Shown one piece after another: positions 33,720-42,794 of a DNA stretch of 51,709 nucleotides. How positions within the stretch are numbered: position 1 is the stretch's first letter; every line of letters starts with the position of its first letter. Made by a program: the position numbers and the translations under genes. Origin of the DNA: a bacterium (GTDB lineage: Bacteria; Acidobacteriota; Thermoanaerobaculia; Multivoradales; J023). Under the pieces are notes generated by a model. The model saw only the letters and a program-made list of their open reading frames with translations, was not told the origin of the DNA and did no database searches. Location: contig JAAELT010000481.1 of assembly GCA_024226315.1 (NCBI GenBank), positions 1-51,709 on the forward strand. The letters are read 5' to 3'.

Positions 33720-36700
33720 TCAGAAACCGGGTGCGCACGGATGCCCCGCCGGGACCTGGTCGTCCATAGGAGTGCAGCCGGGATTCGGAGGGGCGCTGGG
33801 GCCTTGGAAGGGGGGGTGCGGAATCTGGTTGTAGAATCGTAGCTGGCCGTTGTTGAGAGCCTGTAGCGCCAGGTCGCCACAGGACTTGCCTTCGAGAACC
33901 GCGGTGAAGCCGAGCTGCCGGCCAACTTGGTTGTTATGCAAATCCATCTTGGTGAAGAGGCAGGGGTTCTGGCCTGGAAGCGGCGTGTCCTCCCGGTTGA
34001 ATCCCATTCTCTCGGCGGTCTCGGCACCGCAATTCACCGTCATGCTGCAGCTCACCGTAGCGTGAAGCCATGCATTAGCAGCGCTCGAGCCCCATGGGTC
34101 GTTGTTGCTGGCGTTGCAGTTGTTGCCGAAGAGCAACCTCTGGGTGACATATCGTGCCGTGACAGCTTGCGCGCCGGCACCGAGCAGGCATGGGGTGCTC
34201 CGCGGAGTCGTTGGCCCCGAACGATGGTTGTAGATCGTCACAGTGTGGCTGTCGACGCACTCACCGAAGTCGAATTTACCGTCGGCCGCCACCTCGATCG
34301 TGGCGGTACCCGTAGTCGCGTTGCTGGCGGCGGTAAAAACAGCTCCATCCGCTGTAGGCATGGTCATCCCGGCACTCGGCGGAACAACGCGCCAATCGAC
34401 CTCGAAGGGCGGATCGACATCGATGGTGAAGGTTATTTCGCAGCCCGGACAGAGGAAGTCGACGTCCGGTTGAGAATCGACAATCTTGACGCTCGGGCAC
34501 TTGACCCGGACCGATCCACTGTCGTTGTTCTGGGCGCACAGGCTGTCACAGCCGACATCGAGACGATACTGGAAGTTTCCCGGATCCGGATAACACTTGC
34601 TCGGAGTGGGAGATGTGCTGCCTGAGTCGTCGCCGAAATCCCAGTCAAAAGAATCCACTGAGCAATGGATTGCCCTCGAGGTCTGCGTGAAGTCCACGCA
34701 GTCGCCGACGAAGATCTCCGCCGAGTCCTTTCCGTTGGCTTTGGCGTCGGTCTCGTCGATCCGCTTGCGCCAGTGAGTGCAGCTGCCGAAGCGGCACAGA
34801 TCGACGGTACAGCGCTCGCCATCGTCCTTGCACGGCTGAAAGTTCAAAGCGGGATCGGACTCGCAAATGTTGTTGAAGCACTTCTTGCAGTCGGGGCAGT
34901 CGTGGGTGGTGCCCGAGCCCGCGGGATCGCCACCGCAGTGCCAGCCGGCTTTGACGATTCCGAAACCCGGCATCGACACCAGCGACGCGCCGTCCTCGCT
35001 GATCGACCCGGGCCCGATCGACACAAAGCGGCCGACGTCATGATCGAAGGAATAGAGCTCGGTCACCTGGCCGGGGGCGAGGCCGTCGACGTTCGGGAAG
35101 GTCACCCGAGCAGGAGGATCAAAGACCGCTCCCGCCGGCTGGACCGTGATCACGAAGCGCGGCTGTTGGCTGAAGTTCGGGGTCATCGGGACCTTGTCGC
35201 CGTGGACCACGGTCACGCTGACGACGCCGGAGTTGCCGCCGTCGGGGAAGGTCACCGAGCCCGGCTCGACGTCGAGAGCGAAACCCGGCAGCTCCGGCAG
35301 GGTGAGGGTGCCGCCCTCGATGGCGCTGACCTGGAGCCCCCGCTCGACGTCGATCGGCAGGATGTAGATCGGCCGGCCGAGACTGTTCTGGCGGCCGGGG
35401 ATCGTGGTGAGCACGAAGTCGAGGCTCGACCAGGTGCCCGGGCGCTGGGCCGTCGAGCTGTCGGCAAAGAGATGGATGGTGCCGACGGGAGCGTTCGCGA
35501 TCTCGAAGAAGCCGGCAGCGTCGGTCTGGGTCTGCGGGCCGCCGTCACCGACGCGCAGGGTGACGCCGGGGACCGGAAGATCGGTGTTGTCGAGCACCAG
35601 CCCCACGATCGACGTCTGCTCCGGATCGCCGGCCGCTAGGCCGGATGCGGCGAAACCGGCCAGGGGGTCGTCGAGCTCTTCGCCCAACATCGCCCAGACG
35701 ACGTTGTTGCCGACGCCTTCCTCGGGCCCGAGAGTGAGGACCGCGCTGGCGATGCCCTGAATGTCGCTGGTCACGATCTTCTCTTGGGTTCCGTCGTCGA
35801 AGACACCGCCCCCGCCGATCACCCGGAAGAGGACGTCGACTCCCGAAAGCCGGTTGAAACCGGCATCCGTCACCACCGCCACGAAAGGCAGGGGCAGGGG
35901 TTGGCCGGCGATCCCTACTTGCTGATCTCCCGAGTCGACGAAGAGGTTGGCCGGTTCCGCCGCAGTCGCGCTGGCCCGAAGCTCCACCGAAGCCTGGAAA
36001 CCCCCGGCGAGAACCACCACCCGGTGGTTGCCGGCGCCCGCGCGGCTGCCGAGGGTGAAGCTCACCGCCGCCTGCCCCTGGGCGTCGGTGTCGACGACCA
36101 CCTGCCGTTGCCCTCCCTCGAGGGTTCCGTTGCCTTCCACCACCTTGAACAGGATGCTCTCACCGGGCACCGGCTGGCCGGCGAGATCGGTCAGCTCCAC
36201 CACCAGGGGCTCGGCGAGCTGGCTACCGACGGCCGCCGACTGGAGGTTTCCCGAGACAGTCGAGAGCTGCGGTGCCGGCTGGTCGTCGAAACGCACGACG
36301 AGGCTGGTCTCGGCCGTGTTTCCGGCCTGGTCGACAGCGACCGCCGTGATCGTGTTGTCCCCCGGAGCGAGGCTCAGCCCGTCGAGCAGGAAGCTGCGGT
36401 TTACCACCGTGGCCGGCAGCCCGTTGACGGTGACGGCGATCGGTCCGACGCCCTCGAAGCCGCTGGCGGCGTCGTTGACTACCCCGGAGACCGCGAGGGT
36501 CGATCGGCGGACCACGGCACCTGCCGCCGGCGAGGAGACCACCACCGCCGGCGCCGTTGCATCGCGCACCACCGAGACCGTCGCCGTCGAGGCGCGGTTC
36601 TGAGCGTTGATGGCGGTCGCGGTCAGCAGGTTGACGCCCTCGGCGACCGGCACCGGCGCGGTGAAGGTGTTGCCGGCGACCGTCGCCGCGACCCCGTTGA

Positions 36701-38849
36701 CCCCGACCGAAGCTCCCGGGTCGTCGACCACGCCTTCCACCAGGATGCTGGGGCTGTCCACCAGGGTCTCGTTGGCAGGCGACGTGATCGTGATCGAGGG
36801 GATCACGATCCGAACCACATGGCGGGTCTCGGCGGTGACGTTGCCGGCCCCGTCGCGCACCGTCACCGTGACCGGGTTGTCGCCGTCGGCCAAAGCAACG
36901 TCGAGTGTGAATGCCTCATCAGTGATAACGGCCGGCACACCGTTCACCTCCACCGCGGCGATTCCATTGCCGTCCTCGGCGTCACCGGCGACCTCGACCA
37001 GGGCGCCATGGGTCACGGTGCCGTCCTCCGGTGCCAGGAGCATCAGATCCGGGGGCAGGGTGTCGAGCTCGAAAGCGACGGAGACCGTGGTCTGTTTGCC
37101 GGTGGCGTCGATCGCCACGACTTCGACCAGGCGGGAGCCGCTGCCGAGGAACTCGACCGTCGCGGTGAAGGTGTCGCCCGTGACCGTCGCCTCGGCCTCG
37201 TTGACGGTCACGCCTGCGACCTCGCCGTCGTCGGTGACGATGCCCGATACCACGAGGAGCGTCTGATTGGTCAACAGACCATCCTGCGGGTTGGTGATCG
37301 TGATGGCAGGCGGTTCGAGGTCTAGCAGCAACTCGAAACTAAAAATCGCTGACCCCAGGTTGCCAGCCGAGTCCCGTATCGTGACGTTGACGGTATGTGT
37401 TCCCTCCTCAAGCGGCAGCGGTTCACACACCGCAGAAGAGGCGACGACCGTGCAACCGTCCGTCAGATCGGTACCGTCAATCCAGATCGCCAGGGTCGTG
37501 ATGTCGATGCCCGAATCACTGTCGGAGTACTCCACGACGATCTGCGGCGTCGGATCTCCTTCGATCACCTCCTCACTCGGCGAGGTGATCGCCAATACCG
37601 GCGGCAAGGTGTCGACCGTGAAGCCGAACATCTCCCGCGCTTCGTTGTCCGAGCGATCCGTGATTGCGATCTCTACTGTGTGAGAACCATCGGCCAGCGG
37701 TTCCGGCGGCGTGAAGCTCAAGCCGTCCGAGCTCACCGGCACCTGGGCGGTGAGGTCCGCCCCGTCGAGCAGAAACTCGGCGCTCTCTAGCCGCAGGCCG
37801 GAGAAGTCGTCGCTCCACTCAGCGACGATCGCCGGGGAGGCGTCGAGGACGGCCCCGTCCTCCGGGGTCACGAGAGCGATCTCCGGCGGCACCTCGTCGA
37901 AGTCGAGAAACGTGACCGTCGAGCCCTTCTTGACGTGCACCTTGCGGTCGGCGACGATCACCCCCTCGAAGGTGTTGCCCTTCTCCAGGGTCACGTCGCG
38001 CCCGGCCCGCAGCACGCCGCGGAACGGCCGGTCCTTGGAAATCCGGATATCGTCGAAAGCGATCAGCGACAGTCGGGTGTCCGCGGCCAGGAAGATCTCG
38101 CCGCCACTGTCGCTGTCCCCGCCGCTGTCGCTATCGCTATCACCGCCGCTGTCGCTATCGCCACCGCTGTCGCTGTCTCCGCTGCTATCACTGTCGCTGT
38201 CCCCGCCGCTATCACTGTCGCTGTCCCCGCCGCTATCACTGTCGCTGTCCCCGCCGCTATCGCTGTCGCTGTCCCCGCCGCTATCACTGTCGCTGTCGTC
38301 ATCCGCGCGGAGTCGGATCTCCTCCGTGGCGATGATCGTCCCTACACCGTTGAGATCGCCCTCGATCCGCACCTTGCCGGCGACGAAGACCACGTCGTCG
38401 ATCACCTCGTCGGCGAACGTCGTATCCTCCTCGAAGACGCGATCCGCCAAGGCGCGCAGCTCCGCTTCATCCAGGATCAAGGGCAGGTCCAGAGGCGCCG
38501 CGCCTTCGGCGACCGTCCCGGTCACCGTGCCATTGCCCTCGACCTCGTCGACGGCCGAGACATTGCCCGTCACCAGACTGTCGTTCTTCAGTTCGACGTC
38601 GCCGTTGGAGTACAGGTTCCCGGTCACCTCGCTGTTCTTCTCGACCTTGATCTCCTCACCCGCCGCTACCGCCAGGGTGTAGTAGACCTCCGACTCCTGA
38701 TCAGAGAGCATGAGCTCCGAGCTTGCCGGCGCTCCCAGGGCGCAAAGCAACACCAGGGCCAGCCCCGCTGCCCGCCGGAGGCGGCTCCACACCCCACCTG
38801 CCGTGCACACCAAGTTCTTAAGGCTCCATCCGCCGATCGTAAAAATCAT
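33720..38849 (-). CDS. Exported bactofilin-like, Ig-repeat and PKD surface protein
   Basis: This 1709-residue protein has a signal peptide (about 1-43, ending GAPASS). A bactofilin-like beta-helix follows (about 55-170 and 255-325: KNSEVTGNLYSNGDVELKND, GNTFEGVIVADRKVHVKKG), interrupted by a Ser-Asp-Gly-rich linker (about 183-251). Then come about seven Ig-like domains, one or two Big_1/invasin-like domains (around 860-1060) and a carboxypeptidase-regulatory-like domain. A cysteine-rich segment (CPDCKKCFNNICES) and a PKD-like domain (DSFDWDFGDDSGS) precede a cysteine-containing C-terminus. ATG 38849 is preferred: GAGGA precedes it and a sigma-54 promoter lies upstream at 38958-38973, inside the longer alternative frame. 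Bactofilins are normally cytoplasmic, so export is unusual. Confidence 0.8.
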   Translation of the reverse strand: MIFTIGGWSLKNLVCTAGGVWSRLRRAAGLALVLLCALGAPASSELMLSDQESEVYYTLAVAAGEEIKVEKNSEVTGNLYSNGDVELKNDSLVTGNVSAVDEVEGNGTVTGTVAEGAAPLDLPLILDEAELRALADRVFEEDTTFADEVIDDVVFVAGKVRIEGDLNGVGTIIATEEIRLRADDDSDSDSGGDSDSDSGGDSDSDSGGDSDSDSGGDSDSDSSGDSDSGGDSDSGGDSDSDSGGDSDSGGEIFLAADTRLSLIAFDDIRISKDRPFRGVLRAGRDVTLEKGNTFEGVIVADRKVHVKKGSTVTFLDFDEVPPEIALVTPEDGAVLDASPAIVAEWSDDFSGLRLESAEFLLDGADLTAQVPVSSDGLSFTPPEPLADGSHTVEIAITDRSDNEAREMFGFTVDTLPPVLAITSPSEEVIEGDPTPQIVVEYSDSDSGIDITTLAIWIDGTDLTDGCTVVASSAVCEPLPLEEGTHTVNVTIRDSAGNLGSAIFSFELLLDLEPPAITITNPQDGLLTNQTLLVVSGIVTDDGEVAGVTVNEAEATVTGDTFTATVEFLGSGSRLVEVVAIDATGKQTTVSVAFELDTLPPDLMLLAPEDGTVTHGALVEVAGDAEDGNGIAAVEVNGVPAVITDEAFTLDVALADGDNPVTVTVRDGAGNVTAETRHVVRIVIPSITITSPANETLVDSPSILVEGVVDDPGASVGVNGVAATVAGNTFTAPVPVAEGVNLLTATAINAQNRASTATVSVVRDATAPAVVVSSPAAGAVVRRSTLAVSGVVNDAASGFEGVGPIAVTVNGLPATVVNRSFLLDGLSLAPGDNTITAVAVDQAGNTAETSLVVRFDDQPAPQLSTVSGNLQSAAVGSQLAEPLVVELTDLAGQPVPGESILFKVVEGNGTLEGGQRQVVVDTDAQGQAAVSFTLGSRAGAGNHRVVVLAGGFQASVELRASATAAEPANLFVDSGDQQVGIAGQPLPLPFVAVVTDAGFNRLSGVDVLFRVIGGGGVFDDGTQEKIVTSDIQGIASAVLTLGPEEGVGNNVVWAMLGEELDDPLAGFAASGLAAGDPEQTSIVGLVLDNTDLPVPGVTLRVGDGGPQTQTDAAGFFEIANAPVGTIHLFADSSTAQRPGTWSSLDFVLTTIPGRQNSLGRPIYILPIDVERGLQVSAIEGGTLTLPELPGFALDVEPGSVTFPDGGNSGVVSVTVVHGDKVPMTPNFSQQPRFVITVQPAGAVFDPPARVTFPNVDGLAPGQVTELYSFDHDVGRFVSIGPGSISEDGASLVSMPGFGIVKAGWHCGGDPAGSGTTHDCPDCKKCFNNICESDPALNFQPCKDDGERCTVDLCRFGSCTHWRKRIDETDAKANGKDSAEIFVGDCVDFTQTSRAIHCSVDSFDWDFGDDSGSTSPTPSKCYPDPGNFQYRLDVGCDSLCAQNNDSGSVRVKCPSVKIVDSQPDVDFLCPGCEITFTIDVDPPFEVDWRVVPPSAGMTMPTADGAVFTAASNATTGTATIEVAADGKFDFGECVDSHTVTIYNHRSGPTTPRSTPCLLGAGAQAVTARYVTQRLLFGNNCNASNNDPWGSSAANAWLHATVSCSMTVNCGAETAERMGFNREDTPLPGQNPCLFTKMDLHNNQVGRQLGFTAVLEGKSCGDLALQALNNGQLRFYNQIPHPPFQGPSAPPNPGCTPMDDQVPAGHPCAPGF
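38095..38305 (-). repeat. Tandem 24/18-bp repeats coding Ser-Asp-Gly linker
   Basis: The unit encodes GDSDSDSG (24 bp) or GDSDSG (18 bp), repeated about ten times. Copies are nearly identical at the DNA level, so length change by slippage would keep the frame (both units are multiples of three). The linker splits the bactofilin-like domain. Confidence 0.85.
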
Positions 38850-38957
38850 CCAATCCTCGCCAACTCCTGGTGAGTCCCTCTGAGGAAAACCATCTTGTCG
38901 ACTATCCGAATCGTTCGTCACGACGTGGTCATCGACTTCGAATGGTCCCAAGCCAAC

Positions 38958-38973
38958 AGCAAGGGCTGTGCCA
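38958..38973 (-). promoter_or_regulatory. Sigma-54 promoter of surface-protein operon
   Basis: On the minus strand the sequence is TGGCACAGCCCTTGCT, an essentially perfect -24/-12 element (TGGCAC, five bases, TTGC). The predicted transcript would start near 38948, leaving about 100 bases of leader before ATG 38849. The gene immediately upstream on the same strand encodes an FHA-type sigma-54 activator. The intergenic span 38850-39226 holds no other gene that I can support. Confidence 0.75.
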
Positions 38974-39226
38974 CGATGCAGCATACCGGTGTCTCTCCAG
39001 CCTTACGGCGCCCACCAGGATCTTCCTTGAACGCCGTGAAAGCCCCGTCAGCGCTGACGAAACGCCACTCCGATCTACCCGGACCCCTTCCGCACCCCGG
39101 CTCGATCGGTGGCTCGGCGGTCCGCGTCCCGAACCCGTGAGCAACCAGCATGCGGTCCACTTTCTGTACCAGGAAAGGCCTGGTGCGGCCGGGCGTGGCC
39201 CACTCTTGCTACGCCCTTTGCAGCGC

Positions 39227-40660
39227 TCAGGGTCCTGGCGGTGGCTGGTGCCGGGGCAAGATATCCAGCTTCCGGAGCTTGCGACTCAGGGTGGTACGGC
39301 TGATATCGAGCAGCTGAGCGGCAAGACGCTGGCTGCCGCCAGCGTGCTCCAGGGCCTTCAGAATGGCCCGCCGCTCGGTGTTCCGAACCTGGCCGGCGAG
39401 GCGCAGGGATTCCTCTTCCTGCACACACGGCTCAGCAAACTCGGCGTTCTGCAAGGATTCGGAGAGCATCGTCGACTCGATGGCTTCGCCCGGCGTACAG
39501 GCGTAGGCCAACCGCCTGACTTCGAGCTCCAGTTCCCGGACGTTACCGGGCCAGTGGTAGCTGCTCAGCATGCCCATCGCCCTGTGCGTGACTCCTGCCA
39601 GCGCCTTATCATCTTCGGCAGCGGCCTCTTTCAGGAAGTGCACCACCAAGCGCGGGATGTCCTCGCGCCGTTCGCACAGTGCCGGGACGGGCAACACATA
39701 GCCCGCTACCCGGTGGTAGAGGTCGCGGCGGAACAGGCCCTGCTCGACCCGCTCCTGGAGGTGGGTGTTGGTGGCGGCGATCACCCACACGTCCACCGGT
39801 GCCGCGGTGGCTCCCACCGGCTCGATTTTGCCACGGTCCAGCGCTCGCAGGAGCTTGGCCTGGAGCTGCAAGGGCATCTCCGCCAGTTCGTCGAGCAGCA
39901 TCGTGCCGCCGTGGGCGTCGAGGAACTTGCCGGAGCGCTTGCGCACTCCGGTCGCCACCCCCTCGCCGATGCCGAAGAACTCCGCCTCCAGCAGATCGGA
40001 GGGGATGGCAGCACAGTTGATGGCCACCAGGGGCGCGGCGTGGCGAGGCGAGGAGAGGTGGAGGGTCTGGGCTACCGACTCCTTTCCGGTCCCGGTCTCG
40101 CCCTCGACCAAGACCGGCATCCGAGCGCCGAGCAGCGGCCTCATCTGTTTGTAGAGGCGGCGCATGGCGTGCGAACGGCCAGCGACGTAGCCGTCGGGAA
40201 AGACCAGTTCCCTGGACTTCTGGCCGGGAAGGCCCGACAGCGAAGGAGCGACGTGCATACTGGTGTCTTCGTCGCTCGAGAACAAGGGCTGCGCAGTTCT
40301 GCTCGCCGCTGGTAACACCACGGCCAGATCCACGTCGCCGGCGTCGAGCTCGTCCAGCCGCAGTTCCACGGGTCCGAATCCCAGAAGGTCTCCCGGCTCG
40401 ACCGCCGCGTGCTTGATGCGCACACCGTTGACGAAGGTACCGTTGTGGCTGCCGAGGTCGGAGAGCTCCATCCTTTGCGGGCCGAGTTCCAGGCGGGCGT
40501 GGTGACGGGAAACCTGGGGTACTGGGATCACCAGGGAGTTGGCTTCCGTTCTGCCGATACAGTTCTCCCCCTCCGACAGGACGAAACGTCGTCTCGCCTC
40601 GTTGAGCTGCCCCCGCAGGCAATAGCGGCGGCCAGGGTGGCTCTTGCCCTCCGTCGTCAT
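39227..40660 (-). CDS. FHA-domain sigma-54-dependent transcription activator
   Basis: This 477-residue protein has an N-terminal FHA domain (about 20-105: GR at 36-37, SRHH 51-54, GSHNGTFVNG 70-79) that binds phosphothreonine. An AAA+ domain follows with Walker A GETGTGKE (187-194) and Walker B LLDE (255-258). A Fis-type HTH closes the protein (SQRLAAQLLDISRTTLSRKL). The sigma-54 contact loop GAFTGA is GVATGV (234-239), a variant I associate with FHA-type activators. It probably responds to a Ser/Thr kinase and drives the adjacent sigma-54 promoter. ATG 40660 is chosen near the FHA start; GTG 40711 is possible but lies almost on a TAGGAT -10-like element. Confidence 0.85.
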   Translation of the reverse strand: MTTEGKSHPGRRYCLRGQLNEARRRFVLSEGENCIGRTEANSLVIPVPQVSRHHARLELGPQRMELSDLGSHNGTFVNGVRIKHAAVEPGDLLGFGPVELRLDELDAGDVDLAVVLPAASRTAQPLFSSDEDTSMHVAPSLSGLPGQKSRELVFPDGYVAGRSHAMRRLYKQMRPLLGARMPVLVEGETGTGKESVAQTLHLSSPRHAAPLVAINCAAIPSDLLEAEFFGIGEGVATGVRKRSGKFLDAHGGTMLLDELAEMPLQLQAKLLRALDRGKIEPVGATAAPVDVWVIAATNTHLQERVEQGLFRRDLYHRVAGYVLPVPALCERREDIPRLVVHFLKEAAAEDDKALAGVTHRAMGMLSSYHWPGNVRELELEVRRLAYACTPGEAIESTMLSESLQNAEFAEPCVQEEESLRLAGQVRNTERRAILKALEHAGGSQRLAAQLLDISRTTLSRKLRKLDILPRHQPPPGP

Positions 40661-40737
40661 CTGATGGCACTTCACGGAGCCTGTGAGGCTCACGGTTCTC
40701 GTGGCGATCACTATCCTAGCATCACTTCTGCTCTTGA

Positions 40738-40800
40738 GTCCTCCTCCTGAGGGTAGAGGAGATCTTCATCGGTGAGGGGAACCTGCTCCAGGAATTTCGC
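40738..40800 (-). pseudogene. N-terminal relic of Uma2-like nuclease
   Basis: Minus-strand codons read AKFLEQVPLTDEDLLYPQEED, which resembles the conserved beginning of Uma2-family PD-(D/E)xK proteins. A plausible start (MTTTPDG) lies upstream in a different frame, and the sequence loses similarity right after the motif. It is a short relic left beside the activator gene. Confidence 0.45.
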
Positions 40801-40976
40801 CCGTCGGGGGTGGTGGTCATCCGTTCCCGAAAGCCGAGGCGGAAAGGATCCCTGGCGTCAGGCGGCGCCGGACGCTGCCGTACCGCACCCACACCAGTGT
40901 CACTGACCGCGGTGGTCGCGCGAGCTTCGATTCTGGCAAGGGTGCCCATATATTGAGTATAGCTCACCAAAGACGC

Positions 40977-41231
40977 GGCCAGCTCGAGCAGCGCGTCGCC
41001 GAGCGCACCGCCGACCTGCTGGCGGTTCTTGAGCTGCTCGACCTCGCCCAGCGCCGCCTCGAGGCCGAGAACGTCTACTGCAGGAAGAGATATGCCAGGA
41101 GCTCCACAACTTCCGGGGGATCGTCGCCGACAGCCCGCGCTGATCGACGTCCTGGCGCAGGTGAAGACCATCGCGCCGGCGGACTCGACGGTGCTGATCC
41201 TGGGCGAGGCCGGCACCGGCAAGGAGCTCTC
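40977..41231 (+). pseudogene. Frameshifted fragment of NtrC-type sigma-54 activator
   Basis: Three consecutive frames on the plus strand rebuild the linker and AAA+ start of an enhancer-binding protein. A coiled-coil linker (QLEQRVAERTADLLAVLELL, ending in AENVY) is followed by LQEEICQELHNFRGIVADSP, then ALIDVLAQVKTIAPADS and VLILGEAGTGKEL with Walker A. Two single-base losses (near 41076 and 41137) explain the shifts. The sequence then joins an unrelated methyltransferase fragment at about 41232, so both were truncated by a deletion. Confidence 0.7.
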
Positions 41232-41235
41232 GTTA

Positions 41236-41543
41236 CAGCCTTCAATGTCCTTCACTACGTCGATGATCCAGGAGAGGTCTTTGGGGGGACATCCACGAGC
41301 TCTTGAGCCCGGGTGGACTCTTCATCTCCTCGACGGCATGCTTGGGAGAGTGGAGAACGATCCTTTGGGACGCTTGCCCAAGCACTGACGAAGCTAGAGC
41401 TAGATGTCATGCCGCCCATGCGTGTCTTCAAGAGGCTGAGCTGACGGCCCTTGTCGTTGGTGCGGGCTTCGGGATCGTCGCGGCGGAGGAGCTGTCCAAG
41501 CTGCCGGATTACTTCATAGTCGCCGAGAAAAGGCAGCGCTGGC
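41236..41543 (+). pseudogene. C-terminal fragment of class I SAM methyltransferase
   Basis: VTAFNVLHYVDDPGEVFG, then after a shift IHELLSPGGLFISSTACLGE, and further GRLPKALTKLELDVMPPM and AELTALVVGAGFGIVAAEEL. These match the post-motif part of a Rossmann methyltransferase (motif IV-like NVLHYV, post-I LSPGGLF). At least two frameshifts break it, and the SAM-binding N-terminus is absent. It abuts the activator fragment and ends about 220 bp before repeat copy C. Confidence 0.65.
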
Positions 41544-41767
41544 CTGATACGAAGCGCGGTTCCCTCCCGCGTGCCAAAGTACGGAGGCGAGAAGAGTCGT
41601 CGCGGGCTCGGAGTACGGAGGCGGGGAAGTCGTCGCAGGCTCGTGGGTGGGATCGTCCCCAAACTGAATGTGCGACGTGCCGTACTGATCGGCGCGCCCC
41701 CGCGCGGTTGGGCCAGACGTCTCCTGACGGTTTGGGCGTTGGCGTGTGTTGGTGACAGTGCGGTACT

Positions 41768-41960
41768 GTTGCAGTGTGCTGCCCCTCCCTATCCCTACAG
41801 TGCCCCTTGACACCACCACGCGTCCATGTGGTAAGCTAATCCCATCATGGGCACGACGGGAGTAAACACCGGCCAGTCAAGCACTTACGGGGTGTCTCGC
41901 GCCAAGAAAGCAGCCCTTAGTCCGGGCCTTGAAGCCCGTTGACGACCGCCCTTTCAGGAC
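41768..41960 (+). repeat. Dispersed repeat copy C
   Basis: This is a full copy: GTTGCAGTGTGCTGCCCC, a 10-bp insertion, then TTGACA, 19 bases and TAAGCT. CCCATCATGGGCACGACGGG, AGTAAACACCGGCCAGTCAA and GCACTTACGG follow, then the 3' part TAGTCCGGGCC and GAAGCCCGTTGACGACCGCC. It is very close to copy B over its whole length. Confidence 0.9.
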
Positions 41961-42049
41961 CGCTCTCGAGAGGGATCCGGCCTACCCGGAGCACCCTCCT
42001 CTCCTCAGGAAGGAGTTCCTGGATCAGAGGTCAGGGACATCGAAGGTTG

Positions 42050-42537
42050 GTAGTACTTGCCATCCGAGAAAGCGAGTCAGGGGACAACGGCGGACCAGCA
42101 AAAGCGCTGCGTCGGCGCGGCGCAGCTCGATGACGCAGTCGTCGTCGGCGGCGATGTTGGGCACGCGGTCTTCATAGATCACCAGCAGGGTCTTCCGCCA
42201 GGTGTCCTAACAGGTGAAGAACTCGATCTCCTCCTCGAGGACGTCTCCGAGGGTCGGGTGTCGGCGGATCTCACGGAGCAGCTGTGGCGGCGAGGCCGGC
42301 TTGCTCCTCCTCGACGGGCTCGACGAAATCGCCGGCAACTGGCTCGATGCGAGCAGTCAGATCGATGTTCGCGTCCTCGGCAAGGGTTGCTGTAGACCTC
42401 GACGATCGAAAGCTCGGGCGGGATCTTCTCTCGCCCTCCAAGACAACCGATACGCGCCGTCGAGCAGGCAGCTCAACGTAGAGGCGCCGAGTCGGCTTGG
42501 TCCAGGATACGTCCGAAGGCACGAGGTCGATTGGCAC
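42050..42537 (-). pseudogene. Decayed unidentified gene between repeats C and D
   Basis: Minus-strand frames show protein-like sequence broken by shifts and stops. The first is DLVPSDVSWTKPTRRLYVEL from the start at 42537. Another frame has LLREIRRHPTLGDVLEEEIE, an in-frame TAG, and then DTWRKTLLVIYEDRVPNIAA followed by DDDCVIELRRADAALLLVRR. I do not recognise the family. It is the only gene-like content between the two repeat copies. Confidence 0.4.
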
Positions 42538-42568
42538 GTACGGTCAGCCATGTCAGGCGCTGGAGAAT

Positions 42569-42753
42569 GTTGGCCAGTGCTGCCCCCAGAGTGCCCCTTG
42601 ACGCTGAGGTCGAGGTGTATGGTAAGCTGTTGCCAACATGGGCACGGCGGGAGTAAACACCGGTCAATCAAGCACTTACGAGGTGTGCACCAGGGCGAAG
42701 TCGGCGCTTAGTCCGGGCCTTGAAGCCCGCAGGTAATCCCCCCTTCGGGGGGA
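42569..42753 (+). repeat. Dispersed repeat copy D
   Basis: The copy starts GTTGGCCAGTGCTGCCCCC (as in partial copy E). It continues with TTGACG, 19 bases, TAAGCT, the conserved GGGAGTAAACACCGG and CAAGCACTTACGAGGTG, and GTCCGGGCC with GAAGCCCG. It ends in a strong CCCCCC-TTC-GGGGGG hairpin where copies B and C have a shorter one. Confidence 0.88.
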
Positions 42754-42794
42754 GTCGCCTCTTTGGCGCCCCGGATCGCGACCAGATCGGGCGA

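Noticed and set aside
38095..38305. Short tandem repeats that might look like a CRISPR array
   Set aside because: The units are 18/24 bp with no unique spacers and encode a Ser-Asp-Gly linker within a long gene. No cas genes are present in the window.
37711..38682. A 323-codon plus-strand Ser/Pro/Leu-rich frame
   Set aside because: It is the antisense reading of the Ser-Asp-Gly repeat (PPLSLSLS pattern) and has no start signal.
33720..38984. Longer N-terminus of the bactofilin-like protein starting at 38984
   Set aside because: It would place the sigma-54 promoter inside the coding region and put 45 residues before the signal peptide.
13421..42753. The dispersed repeats as integron attC sites
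   Set aside because: I could not find the paired core sites (GTTRRRY and its inverse) at the repeat ends, and no integron integrase gene is visible.
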